Assembly: GCF_001625565.1 (NCBI RefSeq)
Contig: NZ_AUXS01000011.1
Coordinates: 62,001 to 126,000, forward strand
Reading direction: 5' to 3'
Length of the DNA: 64,000 nt
DNA from: Pseudoalteromonas luteoviolacea NCIMB 1944
Lineage (GTDB): Bacteria; Pseudomonadota; Gammaproteobacteria; Enterobacterales; Alteromonadaceae
The translations under genes and the position numbers were made by a program. The notes beneath the pieces are model-generated. The model was given only the letters and a program-made list of their open reading frames with translations, ran no database searches and was not told the DNA's origin. This document shows positions 55,848 to 63,872 of the stretch, piece by piece (the stretch's first letter is position 1; each line of letters begins with the position of its first letter).

Positions 55848-56270
55848 CTATCTCGTCAATTCAATTGCTTGTGAAATCATAAATAGGTGCGATACAAAAA
55901 CAACAGAGGTAATGACAAAGCGCATTTGTTTGTAGTCTTTATGTGTTTCTTGCCACTTAGGCATACTTTTTTCAAACCAAAGTACCAGCCAATAGCTAGC
56001 GGCAAGGTAGCTAAGTTGTGCGGTAAAAGAAACCAAATAAAGTAAAGGAAATGGAAGTACAACCACCACCGCCAAAATTGCGTGGGCCTTTGGTTGTTCC
56101 CCTGCGCGCCACATGGTCCCTGCCATAAACGCCAGAATGCCCATACTGTAAAAACTGAAAACACCGACCAGGGATTCCGAGCTTCCCAACATTAGTGTTG
56201 CTGCAATGCAAAGTAAAAAAGGCACAAAGCCCAAATAGCCTAATTGAATATGGTTAAAGTACGGGTGCAT
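55848..56270 (-). CDS. DUF3429-family membrane protein
   Basis: This 140-residue protein has about four membrane segments and the DUF3429 family opening (IQLGYLGFVPFLLCIAATLML), with further blocks such as FYSMGILAFMAGTMWR and YWLVLWFEKS. The function of the family is unknown. It is divergent from ahpC with a 238-bp intergenic region. No catalytic or binding motif can be pointed out. It appears to be a single gene. Confidence 0.85.
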   Translation of the reverse strand: MHPYFNHIQLGYLGFVPFLLCIAATLMLGSSESLVGVFSFYSMGILAFMAGTMWRAGEQPKAHAILAVVVVLPFPLLYLVSFTAQLSYLAASYWLVLWFEKSMPKWQETHKDYKQMRFVITSVVFVSHLFMISQAIELTR

Positions 56271-56508
56271 AAAAACTCTTAATTAGTTTGATTTAGTCAA
56301 ATATGTGGGTCCATTGAGGTCACCACTATTACTACGAGTAGATTATACCTAAGGTTTACAATGGGGTTGAGTTTATTTAATCAAATTTATCGATAGCAAT
56401 GATAGTTTTAATCAATTTTATTTAAAAGTGCTAAGTCTATATCTTTGTATTCAAGCAAGGCGAGGGTACTCGCAAAGACAAAATACAAACTTAATATAGA
56501 GGATAGCC

Positions 56509-57078
56509 ATGAGCACTTCATTGATTAATACAAAGCTTTTACCTTTCAGCGCAACTGCATACCACAAGGGTGATTTTGTTGAAGTTTCAGAGCAAAATTT
56601 ACTTGGTAAGTGGAGCATTGTTTTTTTCTACCCTGCGGACTTTACTTTTGTGTGTCCGACAGAGCTTGGCGATTTGGCTGACCACTATGCACAGCTTCAG
56701 GAAATGGGTGTTGAAGTATACTCTGTATCAACAGACACTCACTTCACACACAAAGCATGGCATGATGCTTCTGACACCATCAAAAAAATTGACTTCCCGA
56801 TGATTGGCGACCCGACAGGTAAAATCACCCGCAATTTCGGTGTGATGATTGAAGAGGAAGGCCTCGCACTTCGCGGCACGTTTGTTATCAACCCAGAAGG
56901 TGAAATCAAAGTTGTTGAAACACATGATTTAGGGATTGGTCGCAGCGCAAAAGAGCTATTGCGTAAAGTTCAAGCTGCTCAGTACATTGCAACACATGAC
57001 GGCGAAGTTTGCCCAGCATCATGGCAGCCAGGTGAAGAGACATTAGCGCCTTCTTTAGACCTTGTGGGTAAAATCTAA
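56509..57078 (+). CDS. ahpC: Alkyl hydroperoxide reductase subunit C (2-Cys peroxiredoxin)
   Basis: This 189-residue cytoplasmic peroxiredoxin reduces hydrogen peroxide and organic peroxides. The peroxidatic cysteine is Cys49 in FVCPTELG and the resolving cysteine is Cys168 in GEVCPASWQPG; these correspond to Cys46 and Cys165 of the E. coli protein. The length is normal. A GAGGA ribosome-binding site precedes the ATG. It is followed by ahpF, which reduces it. A hairpin lies between the two genes. Regulation by OxyR is usual in the family, but I cannot point to a convincing OxyR site upstream. Confidence 0.98.
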   Translation: MSTSLINTKLLPFSATAYHKGDFVEVSEQNLLGKWSIVFFYPADFTFVCPTELGDLADHYAQLQEMGVEVYSVSTDTHFTHKAWHDASDTIKKIDFPMIGDPTGKITRNFGVMIEEEGLALRGTFVINPEGEIKVVETHDLGIGRSAKELLRKVQAAQYIATHDGEVCPASWQPGEETLAPSLDLVGKI

Positions 57079-57091
57079 TTTGACTCACACC

Positions 57092-57119
57092 ATACCTGCC
57101 AGCATTTGCTGGTAGGTAT
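57092..57119 (+). other. Intercistronic hairpin between ahpC and ahpF
   Basis: ATACCTGCCAGC (57092-57103) pairs with GCTGGTAGGTAT (57108-57119) over 12 bp with one G-U pair and a four-base loop. No T-run follows, so it may stabilise or process the mRNA rather than end it. Confidence 0.7.
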
Positions 57120-57185
57120 CACTTGAATTTGCATCCCTTAAATCAAGCAACCATGTGCGTAGCGTTTCAATGAGGAATTATAAAT

Positions 57186-58754
57186 ATGTTAGATGCGCAA
57201 ATTAAAAGCCAACTAAAAGAGCACTTTAAGAATATTAACTCGCCTGTGGAGCTGAGAGTCGCGCTGGACAGCAGTGATAAGTCCAATGAATTGAACTCAC
57301 TCGCACATGATCTTGCTGCTTTGAGTGAACACCTAACAGTGGTTGAAAACTATGATATTAACGCGAGAAGACCTTCTATGGTGGTCAGCTCCGTTGAATC
57401 AAAAACACAACTCAGTTTTGCGGGTGTACCTATGGGTCATGAGTTTACCAGCTTGGTTCTTGCGTTACTGCATAGTGGCGGTCATGCAAGCAAATTGGAC
57501 CATGATGAAGTTGAGGTAATTAAGGCAATTGATAAAAACCTGAATTTCGAAGTGTACATATCGTTGAGCTGCCAGACTTGCCCACAAGTTGTGCAAGCTC
57601 TCAACACTCTGGCGGTAAACAACCCCAAAATTACAACAACTATGATCGATGGCGCACTATTCCAGCAAGAAGTTGAAGAGCGCAACATTATGGCCGTTCC
57701 GAGCGTCTATCTCAATGGTCAGCTATTTAGCCAAGGTGCAATTGGTTTGTCAGACATATTGAAAAAGCTAGATCAAAACTCAGCTCAAAAAGAAGCCGAA
57801 AAACTGAGTAGCAAAGCTCCTTTTGATGTTTTGGTGATTGGTGGCGGCCCAGCAGGAGCATCAGCCGCGGTATATGCCGCGAGGAAAGGCTTAAATACTG
57901 GCGTAGTTGCAGAGCGGTTTGGTGGACAAGTTGCCGACACAATGAGTATCGAAAACTTTATCTCTGTTAAAGAAACAGAGGGCCCCAAATTAGTCGCCCA
58001 ATTGGAGCAACACGTTAAACAGTACGATGTGGATGTTATGACTGGTAACAGAGTTACGCACATTGAAAGAAGTAATTATTTGGATATTGAGCTAGAGAAT
58101 GGGGCTAAATTAAAAGCGAAGTCTGTAGTGATATCAACGGGTGCACGTTGGCGTAATGTTAATATACCAGGAGAGCAGGAATACAAAGGTAGAGGTGTTG
58201 CATATTGTCCGCATTGTGATGGACCTTTATTTAAAGGCAAACCTGTTGCGGTTATTGGTGGGGGTAATTCTGGTATCGAAGCGGCAATAGATCTCGCAAA
58301 TATTGTTGAACATGTCACCGTGCTTGAGTTTGCCAGTGAACTTAAAGCAGATCAGGTATTGATCAATAAAGCTAAGAGTATTCCAAACATTGATATACGC
58401 ACGAATGTGCAAACGACGGAAATACTCGGCGATACGAATAAAGTGACCGGTTTACAATATTTAGATCGGGATTCAGGCGAAGCGCACTCAATTGTGATTG
58501 CAGGTGTATTTGTACAAATAGGATTAGTGCCAAACTCAGAATGGTTGCAAAACAGCGATGTTGAAATAAACCGGTTTGGTGAAATAGAAATTGATAATAA
58601 AGGGTCTACAAGTATGCAAGGTGTTTTTGCGGCAGGCGATGTGACCACAACCCCTTTCAAACAGATAGTCATTGCTATGGGAAGTGGCGCGACTGCTAGT
58701 TTAGGTGCGTTTGAGTATCTAATTCGAGAATTGGACCCAGCTGTCGCTGCATAG
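57186..58754 (+). CDS. ahpF: Alkyl hydroperoxide reductase subunit F
   Basis: This 522-residue flavoprotein passes electrons from NAD(P)H through FAD to AhpC. The N-terminal glutaredoxin/thioredoxin-like domain carries SLSCQTCPQ (Cys129, Cys132). The thioredoxin-reductase-like half has the FAD motif VLVIGGGPAGASAA, the redox-active CPHCDGP (Cys341, Cys344) and the nucleotide motif VAVIGGGNSGIEAA. Spacing of these sites matches E. coli AhpF. It is 107 bp behind ahpC in the same direction and ends at a strong terminator (58823-58848). Its start has a GAGGA ribosome-binding site. Confidence 0.98.
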   Translation: MLDAQIKSQLKEHFKNINSPVELRVALDSSDKSNELNSLAHDLAALSEHLTVVENYDINARRPSMVVSSVESKTQLSFAGVPMGHEFTSLVLALLHSGGHASKLDHDEVEVIKAIDKNLNFEVYISLSCQTCPQVVQALNTLAVNNPKITTTMIDGALFQQEVEERNIMAVPSVYLNGQLFSQGAIGLSDILKKLDQNSAQKEAEKLSSKAPFDVLVIGGGPAGASAAVYAARKGLNTGVVAERFGGQVADTMSIENFISVKETEGPKLVAQLEQHVKQYDVDVMTGNRVTHIERSNYLDIELENGAKLKAKSVVISTGARWRNVNIPGEQEYKGRGVAYCPHCDGPLFKGKPVAVIGGGNSGIEAAIDLANIVEHVTVLEFASELKADQVLINKAKSIPNIDIRTNVQTTEILGDTNKVTGLQYLDRDSGEAHSIVIAGVFVQIGLVPNSEWLQNSDVEINRFGEIEIDNKGSTSMQGVFAAGDVTTTPFKQIVIAMGSGATASLGAFEYLIRELDPAVAA

Positions 58755-58822
58755 ATTTCCCTTTATAGCTGATTGTTCAGCTAGGCTTTATTCATTGCAA
58801 TATACCCATGCAATGTTTCTCC

Positions 58823-58848
58823 AGCCACGCAATTGCGTGGCTTTTTTT
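58823..58848 (+). terminator. Rho-independent terminator of ahpCF
   Basis: AGCCACGC (58823-58830) and GCGTGGCT (58835-58842) form a perfect 8-bp stem with an AATT loop, followed by a run of T to 58848. Confidence 0.95.
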
Positions 58849-58882
58849 ATTAATAAAATAAAAATTATTATTTTATTAATAA
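58847..58882. repeat. Perfect 15-bp inverted repeat made only of A and T
   Basis: TTATTAATAAAATAA (58847-58861) and its exact complement (58868-58882) flank a 6-bp spacer, directly behind the ahpCF terminator. Its purpose is unknown. It could be an AT-rich protein-binding or melting site upstream of the DUF115 gene. Confidence 0.9.
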
Positions 58883-59077
58883 TTTCAGTCTTCAAATCCC
58901 TCGTTTTGTGTAGCAATTAAGTCAGTGTAAGTTAATGAATTTTAAAAATTAAAATTAAGTTATTAATTCTAAATTACTAACTGATATGTTTGGTGGCCTT
59001 CCTCTATTTTTTATTGACGAAAAAGCAGATTGGTGGAAAAATTATTAGGCTATAACTATTTGGAATTTATAAACTAT

Positions 59078-60907
59078 ATGGAACTATTTGAGCAAAACTT
59101 GGCGTACCTTAAAAGGTATTTTCCAAATCCTTTCTATAATCGCATTTGTTCTAAAAAACTTTCCCAGATATCTGAATTCCAAAGTAGCTTTTATGGTGAA
59201 CACGCTGAAGGTAAATGTTACAAACAAGTTGATTTATTCCTTCAACACCCGGCCCATTTAAGCCTTAGTTTTTCAACCAATACTTACGAATATACACATC
59301 AACTTTGTATTAATAATTTAAATAGTATTGCGGATAATTTGGGAAGAAAAAGTAACTCAAAACCGCAACGTGGTACATTGATTGTTTTAGGACTCGGTGC
59401 GGGCTATCACATTCCAAAGCTTCTTTCAAAAATACGATACACGGATGTGATAGTCGTAGAATCGAGTGCCGAGCATTACGCGATGGCATGTCAACATATT
59501 AACTTTGCAGCTTTACATGCAGAGTGTGAAAGTAGAGCGGGTTCAATCAACTTTTTCAATATAGAGAGTTACGACCAGTTTCTTAGCGAAATGAAAGGCC
59601 TCATAGACCAAAATGGCGTTCATTTACTATCCGATATCAGCCTGTATCGTCATTACAGTACGCCATTGACGGACCAAATATTTAGCGAGTTTAAGCAGTG
59701 GCGCAATAGCTTTGCAAGCATGTGGGGCTTTTTGGAAGACGAGTTACTTGGTTTGAAACATACAAGCGAAAACCGTTTAAACTCGACAGTTTCTTGCCAC
59801 GAAAATGTTTTTTCTGAGTTTGAAAGTTTTCCAGTCGTGATTGTTGGTAATGGGCCGTCATTGGACAAAAGTATAGATGAATTAAAAAAACAGTCAGATC
59901 ATGCATTTATTGTCTCTTGCGGAACATCTCTAGCACCTCTAATGAAAGCTGGGATCAAACCTGATTTTCATATAGAAATGGAGAGAACTTCAGTTAATTT
60001 TGAAATCAAAGAGGCTGAACTGGTAGATCCAAGTAACAAAGATGTGGTGCTTATTGCACTTAGTACCGTTTACCCCAAATTGCTCACTCAATTTGATAAT
60101 AGAATTGTCTTTGCAAAAGGCAATGATCTCGGAGCTGAGCTTGCCAACCTTTCTGGAGATGGGTGCAAAGCGCTTTATCATTGTAACCCAACGGTAACAA
60201 ACATGGCCGTTGCGTCATTTATTAGAATGGGTTTTAAAAACATTATATTACTCGGCTGTGATTACGGATATGTCGATCACCAAAAACATCACAGTCAGCT
60301 GTCGAGCTACTATGAGCCAACCAATTTACTTTCTAATGTTAATTTTGACAATGAAATGAAAGTTAAAGGCAATTTTAGGCCATTTGTATACACTTCACGG
60401 ATTTTTAATGAGGCTCGGGCTGCTCAAGAGAGACTGCTTGGATACAATCCCTCTGCCACAGTAACCAATACAAGTGATGGTGCGCATATTAAAGGGACGC
60501 AGGTTGCAAACTTTGAAGATTTGAAATTTGATAAAAAATCTAAATATAAATTAATGCCTACGGTTGTCGCGTACGCTAGTACTCATTCTGGATCTCAGCT
60601 GAACGTTGGCGAGTACTTTAATGATGCGTGTGACAAACTGAGAATATTAAAGGCGCAGGTTGGTGGCGCTGATTCAATTACCGAAGTAAAAGGACAATTG
60701 AATCGATTTATCTATGAATTGCGTAAAGAACGCCAGTCGTTTGTTTATCAGCTGCTGCTGTGTGGTTCAATAAAGTACATTGTCGCGACAATCGCAAGCC
60801 ACATAAACCATCTGCCATTGAATGTATGGTCTGATTACGATGTTAAAGTTCGCATCGAGCTGAGCGCCATGCTAGATAAATTAATATATGAATTAACACT
60901 CCAATAG
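59078..60907 (+). CDS. DUF115/Maf-like protein, putative glycosyltransferase
   Basis: This roughly 609-residue cytoplasmic protein has the DUF115 (MptE-like) core: VVIVGNGPSLDKSIDELKK, then IVSCGTSLAPLMKAGIKPDFHIEME and IILLGCDYGYVD, preceded by an N-terminal domain with TLIVLGLGAGYHIPKLL. DUF115 includes the motility-associated Maf proteins, several of which attach nonulosonic sugars to Ser/Thr of flagellin, and also pterin diphosphokinases, so the reaction is not fixed. I choose the ATG at 59078 because MELFEQNLAYLKRYFP resembles Maf starts; no good ribosome-binding site is visible and a frame is open to 59030. It lies 22 bp upstream of a repeat-protein gene and probably modifies it, which is inference. 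Confidence 0.85.
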   Translation: MELFEQNLAYLKRYFPNPFYNRICSKKLSQISEFQSSFYGEHAEGKCYKQVDLFLQHPAHLSLSFSTNTYEYTHQLCINNLNSIADNLGRKSNSKPQRGTLIVLGLGAGYHIPKLLSKIRYTDVIVVESSAEHYAMACQHINFAALHAECESRAGSINFFNIESYDQFLSEMKGLIDQNGVHLLSDISLYRHYSTPLTDQIFSEFKQWRNSFASMWGFLEDELLGLKHTSENRLNSTVSCHENVFSEFESFPVVIVGNGPSLDKSIDELKKQSDHAFIVSCGTSLAPLMKAGIKPDFHIEMERTSVNFEIKEAELVDPSNKDVVLIALSTVYPKLLTQFDNRIVFAKGNDLGAELANLSGDGCKALYHCNPTVTNMAVASFIRMGFKNIILLGCDYGYVDHQKHHSQLSSYYEPTNLLSNVNFDNEMKVKGNFRPFVYTSRIFNEARAAQERLLGYNPSATVTNTSDGAHIKGTQVANFEDLKFDKKSKYKLMPTVVAYASTHSGSQLNVGEYFNDACDKLRILKAQVGGADSITEVKGQLNRFIYELRKERQSFVYQLLLCGSIKYIVATIASHINHLPLNVWSDYDVKVRIELSAMLDKLIYELTLQ

Positions 60908-60929
60908 CAACGTAAATTAAGGGAATTAA

Positions 60930-61691
60930 ATGAAATTCGACTTAAAAACAGTCCTTCCAATTGCACTTGTTGCAGTTCACTCTGGTAATGCAGTTTCACA
61001 AACTATTGATTTTTATACTGCCGACCAAAAGCCTGTTGAGGCGAGTGCAGGTTTTGAAAGCAATCAATTTGATAGTCAATTTTCGGCAGGTGATTCATTC
61101 GGTGCAGGCGATTCATTCGGTGCAGGCGATTCATTCGGTGCAGGCGATTCATTCGGTGCAGGCGATTCATTCGGTGCAGGTGATTCATTCGGCGCAGGTG
61201 ATTCATTCGGCGCAGGTGATTCGTTCGGTAGTCGTCCCATAGACTTTGAAGCTTTCCCAACGGGCGAATTAAACTCTGATACTCACGGTTATATCCATCA
61301 TGGTGTTCTTTACCTAGAGGTTGATAACAACAATGATGGTAATTATTACGACTATATGAAAGTGTGTATTAAATCAAATGACCGCGTTATATCAGGTGCA
61401 CATTCTCAATTTGATCTAATGGCGCTCCAAAACCGCTATATTCTTCAAGGGGCTTATCAGCCGATGAGTCTTTACGGCTCAGATTATGGCTATTTAGAGC
61501 TTGATTTAACTTTTGACTTTGGCCATGTCAAGGAGTCCATGGTTCTGTATAAGTACAGCGGCGGCAAATATGAGTTTAATGGCTATACGTTGATTAATGG
61601 TAATCATGCTGGCACATTGCGCGCTTATTATAAAGGCTCAGATATGTATATCGCTGAAGGTTGTGAATATACGACAGGTTCCAGATTTTAA
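60930..61691 (+). CDS. Secreted protein with eight GAGDSF repeats (paralogue 1)
   Basis: This 253-residue protein has a signal peptide (LPIALVAVHSGNAVS, cut near residue 24). A short spacer leads to eight perfect hexapeptides of the form (S/G)AGDSF at about residues 53-100, and a C-terminal beta-rich domain (about 105-253) follows with one cysteine in YMKVCIKS and one in IAEGCEYT that may pair. The repeat is rich in Gly, Asp and Ser and could be a glycosylated stalk or a calcium-binding array. AAGGGAA sits before the ATG, 22 bp behind the DUF115 gene, indicating co-transcription. A terminator follows. Confidence 0.88.
   Translation: MKFDLKTVLPIALVAVHSGNAVSQTIDFYTADQKPVEASAGFESNQFDSQFSAGDSFGAGDSFGAGDSFGAGDSFGAGDSFGAGDSFGAGDSFGAGDSFGSRPIDFEAFPTGELNSDTHGYIHHGVLYLEVDNNNDGNYYDYMKVCIKSNDRVISGAHSQFDLMALQNRYILQGAYQPMSLYGSDYGYLELDLTFDFGHVKESMVLYKYSGGKYEFNGYTLINGNHAGTLRAYYKGSDMYIAEGCEYTTGSRF
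61086..61229 (+). repeat. Eight tandem 18-bp units encoding AGDSFG (paralogue 1)
   Basis: Eight back-to-back 18-bp units fill 61086-61229 with nearly identical sequence (consensus GCAGGYGATTCATTCGGY). Differences are silent changes only, so the amino-acid repeat is perfect. Confidence 0.95.
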
Positions 61692-61715
61692 GCCTAATGT
61701 AATCTAGATGCTATT

Positions 61716-61751
61716 AAGTACTCCCAAAGTTAAACTTTTGGAGTACTTTTA
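61716..61751 (+). terminator. Terminator after repeat-protein gene 1
   Basis: AAGTACTCC (61716-61724) pairs with GGAGTACTT (61740-61748), with an AAAG/CTTT pair inside, then a run of T. It should separate the first transcript unit from the second repeat-protein gene. Confidence 0.65.
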
Positions 61752-61952
61752 CTCGTTATTTTAGAACGAGTATTTTGCTTATTTCTTGCTTATTAGATAA
61801 CAAAGCAGGTTGTTGCATGATTATGGTGTCAACTAGTTTCCCCCCAGATTGAGTTGCATCGATTTTAAAGCCCCTTGGGAACTCAGTGACACACAATAAG
61901 GACTTAGTATTCCAATAAACCATCTAACCGTAACAACAATTAAGGGATTTAA

Positions 61953-62696
61953 ATGAAATTTAACATAAAATCAGTTTTACCTATTGTGCTTGTGGCCGTT
62001 CATTCAGGTAAGGCCGTTTCACAAACCATCGATTACTTTAATGCTGAGGAACAACCAGCTCATCTGAGTTCGGGCTATGAAGGATCTGAGTTAAACAGCC
62101 AGTTTGCAGCAGGTGACTCATTCGGCGCAGGCGATTCATTCGGCGCAGGTGACTCATTCGGCGCAGGCGATTCATTCGGCGCAGGTGACTCATTCGGTGC
62201 TGGCGATTCATTTGATGCTGGCGATACCAATGCTGCGAGACCAGATGACTTCGTTCCTTTCCCAACTAATGAGCGAGACCCGTTGGATGGTAATAGAATG
62301 CACCGTGGTGTTCTGTATATCGAAGGTAATGAGATTGGCAGTGGTGGTGATTATGAAGATTACTACAAAGTTTGTGTTAAGGCTGGTAAACGTTTGGTTG
62401 TAGTATCTAACTCCAAATATGACAGCATGTATAAACACATTAACTTTATGGGTAAGGGGACCTATAAAACGAGTTATTTGGGGCAAAATGACTTTGGTCG
62501 ATTGCGTATAACTCTGCAGCATTACTATGAAAATAAAAAAGAGAAAATCTTGTTAGATAGAATCGATACTTCTTCTTATGAGTTTTATGGTTACACCAAG
62601 AGAGGTAATGAATACACTAATTATATTAGAGCTTACTATAAGGGGCTGGATGCTTATATCGCAGAAGGATGTGAGGATCACCTAGGGCGCTATTAA
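61953..62696 (+). CDS. Secreted protein with GAGDSF repeats (paralogue 2)
   Basis: This 247-residue protein is a paralogue of the one at 60930. It has the same signal peptide type (LPIVLVAVHSGKAVS), six (A/G)AGDSF units plus one degenerate unit (DAGDTN) at about residues 53-94, and a related C-terminal domain with matching cysteines in YYKVCVKA and IAEGCEDH. The shared blocks GVLY(L/I)E, YYKG and YIAEGCE mark a common fold. An AAGGGA ribosome-binding site precedes the ATG. It is separated from paralogue 1 by 261 bp and a probable terminator, so it likely has its own promoter. A terminator follows. Confidence 0.88.
   Translation: MKFNIKSVLPIVLVAVHSGKAVSQTIDYFNAEEQPAHLSSGYEGSELNSQFAAGDSFGAGDSFGAGDSFGAGDSFGAGDSFGAGDSFDAGDTNAARPDDFVPFPTNERDPLDGNRMHRGVLYIEGNEIGSGGDYEDYYKVCVKAGKRLVVVSNSKYDSMYKHINFMGKGTYKTSYLGQNDFGRLRITLQHYYENKKEKILLDRIDTSSYEFYGYTKRGNEYTNYIRAYYKGLDAYIAEGCEDHLGRY
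62109..62234 (+). repeat. Seven tandem 18-bp units encoding AGDSFG (paralogue 2)
   Basis: Six good 18-bp units at 62109-62216 and one degenerate unit at 62217-62234 follow the same consensus as the array in paralogue 1. Third-position changes differ from those of paralogue 1, and the last unit has changed residues. Confidence 0.93.
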
Positions 62697-62703
62697 AATA
62701 GTG

Positions 62704-62723
62704 AGGGCCACTTAGGCCCTTTT
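62704..62723 (+). terminator. Rho-independent terminator after repeat-protein gene 2
   Basis: AGGGCC (62704-62709) pairs with GGCCCT (62715-62720) across a 5-nt loop, followed by TTTT. It lies 8 bp behind the stop and also between convergent genes. Confidence 0.75.
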
Positions 62724-62743
62724 CATTAGACTTAGAAAGTGTA

Positions 62744-63211
62744 TTATTGATAAGTTCCTGCGGTTATAAATTCTCCGAATGTCTCACACCATACAACAAC
62801 CGTTTTAAATTTACTTACGTCTACATCCTTCGGTACATCGACAATAAAGCCATTAAATGACGTGACAGCAGATACAAATTGCATTGTATTTTTATGCTGT
62901 TCAAACTCAGCTTCATTTTCGACAAACGTTGGTGATAAATAAAGACGGTAGTCAGGGCCTGGCGCTAACCTACCTTCAAAGCCTATTGTATGTTCACCAA
63001 TAAAGACATCTCCTTCACCAAAGTGCAAAAAGTCAGAGCCTTTTAGGTCTTTACTAAAAACTGCGGTGAATTTTGCTTGATTCGCAACTTCGGATAAGGC
63101 CGTTTGTGTAGGGGAGGGTGGGGCCATCATAATTGGAAGAGAGTACACACCTAGTGCAAAGCCCGCACAAAAAACCAACATGGTAAACAAAATTTTAAAC
63201 AAAAATCGCAT
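62744..63211 (-). CDS. DM13-domain membrane-anchored protein
   Basis: This 155-residue protein has one N-terminal hydrophobic anchor (residues 4-25) and a DM13 domain (about 45-155) recognisable by LKGSDFLHFGEGDVFIGEHTIGFEG, PGPDYRLYLSP and the conserved cysteine near the end in VVVWCETFGEF. DM13 domains are thought to bind or pass electrons, but the role of bacterial members is not proven. It faces the periplasm. It is convergent with the second repeat-protein gene, and only the shared location links them. Confidence 0.88.
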   Translation of the reverse strand: MRFLFKILFTMLVFCAGFALGVYSLPIMMAPPSPTQTALSEVANQAKFTAVFSKDLKGSDFLHFGEGDVFIGEHTIGFEGRLAPGPDYRLYLSPTFVENEAEFEQHKNTMQFVSAVTSFNGFIVDVPKDVDVSKFKTVVVWCETFGEFITAGTYQ

Positions 63212-63872
63212 GTCAAAAATGCTCTATCAAATAAAAGTAATTTAACCTTAGCGTGATGGTTCTAAGAGTCAAATGTACAAATGTTTTATTTGTGTTAACT
63301 GTCGTGTTAATAAGCATTTATTTCTCTAATAAAACTACTTTCTAGTTAAAATGTCTGATTGACAACTCTCTATATTATTTGAAGCGTTCAGCTTTATTCT
63401 CAAAGTTTCAATAAAACCATGAAATTACTAATTTATTCTTTGTTTAAACAAAAATGTAATTTTAGTTATTTTTAATAGTTCCCTATTTGGGTCCTTTTTC
63501 AATTGTGAAATAAGTATAAAAAAGTGCTGTTATTAATTTTAAACCATAGAAAAAGGTATTGAGTTCTGGTTTGTCCACTTTGTAATGTAAATAAAGGTAA
63601 ACGGATTTAATGTAAATTATGTAAACTTTACAATGCGCCTATTTGTTGTGATTTTATCAACAAGTTAATCAATTTCAATATGTTATGTATCCTGCCTTTT
63701 TACTAAAAAACGTGTTTTTTCTAGTTATTTGGTTTGTGTTTTTTAATTTTAGCTAATCCCTTGTGATGGTGTTTTGGATCGGTACAATCGCCGCTGCTCA
63801 GTATCGCATTAGGTAATTATGTTACTGAATGTAATTTTATAAACAAAAAACATACAAATTAGGAATAATCAA
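63212..63872. other. AT-rich intergenic region upstream of the chitin-binding protein gene
   Basis: These 660 bp hold no gene. The AT-rich sequence is typical of a strongly regulated promoter region serving both the DM13 gene on the left and the secreted protein gene on the right. I see no clear operator. Confidence 0.45.

Noticed and set aside
56380..56420. Possible OxyR-type site (two GATAG elements) upstream of ahpC
   Set aside because: The spacing and symmetry do not match the four-element OxyR site, and the AT-rich context makes such motifs common by chance.
61003..61260. Minus-strand frame with repeated HRMNRL pattern over the GAGDSF array
   Set aside because: It is only the reverse reading of the 18-bp repeat; it has no ribosome-binding site or family.
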